A stretch of DNA of 6,006 bases from assembly GCA_005883175.1 (NCBI GenBank), contig VAYV01000136.1, forward strand, positions 1-6,006, in the 5' to 3' direction. The position numbers and the translations under genes are program-made. Positions 6,006 to 6,006 of this stretch are shown in pieces. This DNA comes from Actinomycetota bacterium (lineage in GTDB: Bacteria; Actinomycetota; AC-67). Position 1 is the first letter of the stretch. Each line of letters opens with the position of its first letter. The notes below the pieces were generated by a model. That model saw only the letters and a program-made list of their open reading frames with translations, ran no database searches and was not told the DNA's origin.

Positions 6006-6006
6006 C

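Noticed and set aside
1..6006. CRISPR array, tRNA, rRNA or insertion sequence
   Set aside because: I saw no regularly spaced repeats, no tRNA or rRNA core sequences, and no transposase motifs or terminal inverted repeats on reading both strands.

Overview
The window is a GC-rich stretch (roughly two-thirds G+C by eye) with overlapping stop/start junctions and little intergenic space. The gene families point to an actinobacterium, or a related uncultured high-GC lineage. I infer this from gene content, not from any marker gene.

Left half, + strand (about 8-3169): a tightly packed probable operon. It holds (1) an AurF-type non-heme diiron oxygenase with all seven expected metal ligands, (2) a two-domain fusion of an epoxide-hydrolase-type alpha/beta hydrolase and a short-chain dehydrogenase, with the same architecture as mycobacterial EphD, and (3) a MerR-family regulator that is broken. 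The first two genes overlap by one base (TGATG). The second and third are joined by three TGATG stop/start motifs exactly 14 bases apart. An oxygenase, an epoxide hydrolase and an alcohol dehydrogenase suggest stepwise oxidation of a lipid-like substrate (oxygen insertion or epoxidation, hydrolysis to a diol, oxidation to a ketone), with the MerR protein as the likely local regulator. The substrate cannot be read from the sequence.

The MerR gene reads well in one frame to about 2931 and continues as a recognisable family C-terminus in the +1 frame from about 2933. The roughly 45-50 residues normally found between these parts appear to be missing. This looks like an out-of-frame internal deletion, either real or an assembly artefact. 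The long open frame that runs on to 3861 is not a gene beyond the junction.

Right half, - strand (6005 down to 3181): the last 36 codons of a class III adenylate/guanylate cyclase; a 159-base gap with inverted repeats; a secreted animal-type (myeloperoxidase-like) heme peroxidase with a signal peptide and an unusual Ala/Pro/Arg-rich tail; then a small helical protein I do not recognise. The small gene and the MerR remnant converge, 11 bases apart, at nested inverted repeats that may act as a two-way terminator.

The points most worth a second look are the MerR deletion, the serial TGATG junctions, the oxygenase/hydrolase/dehydrogenase set, and the peroxidase with its conserved heme-ester carboxylates and odd tail.
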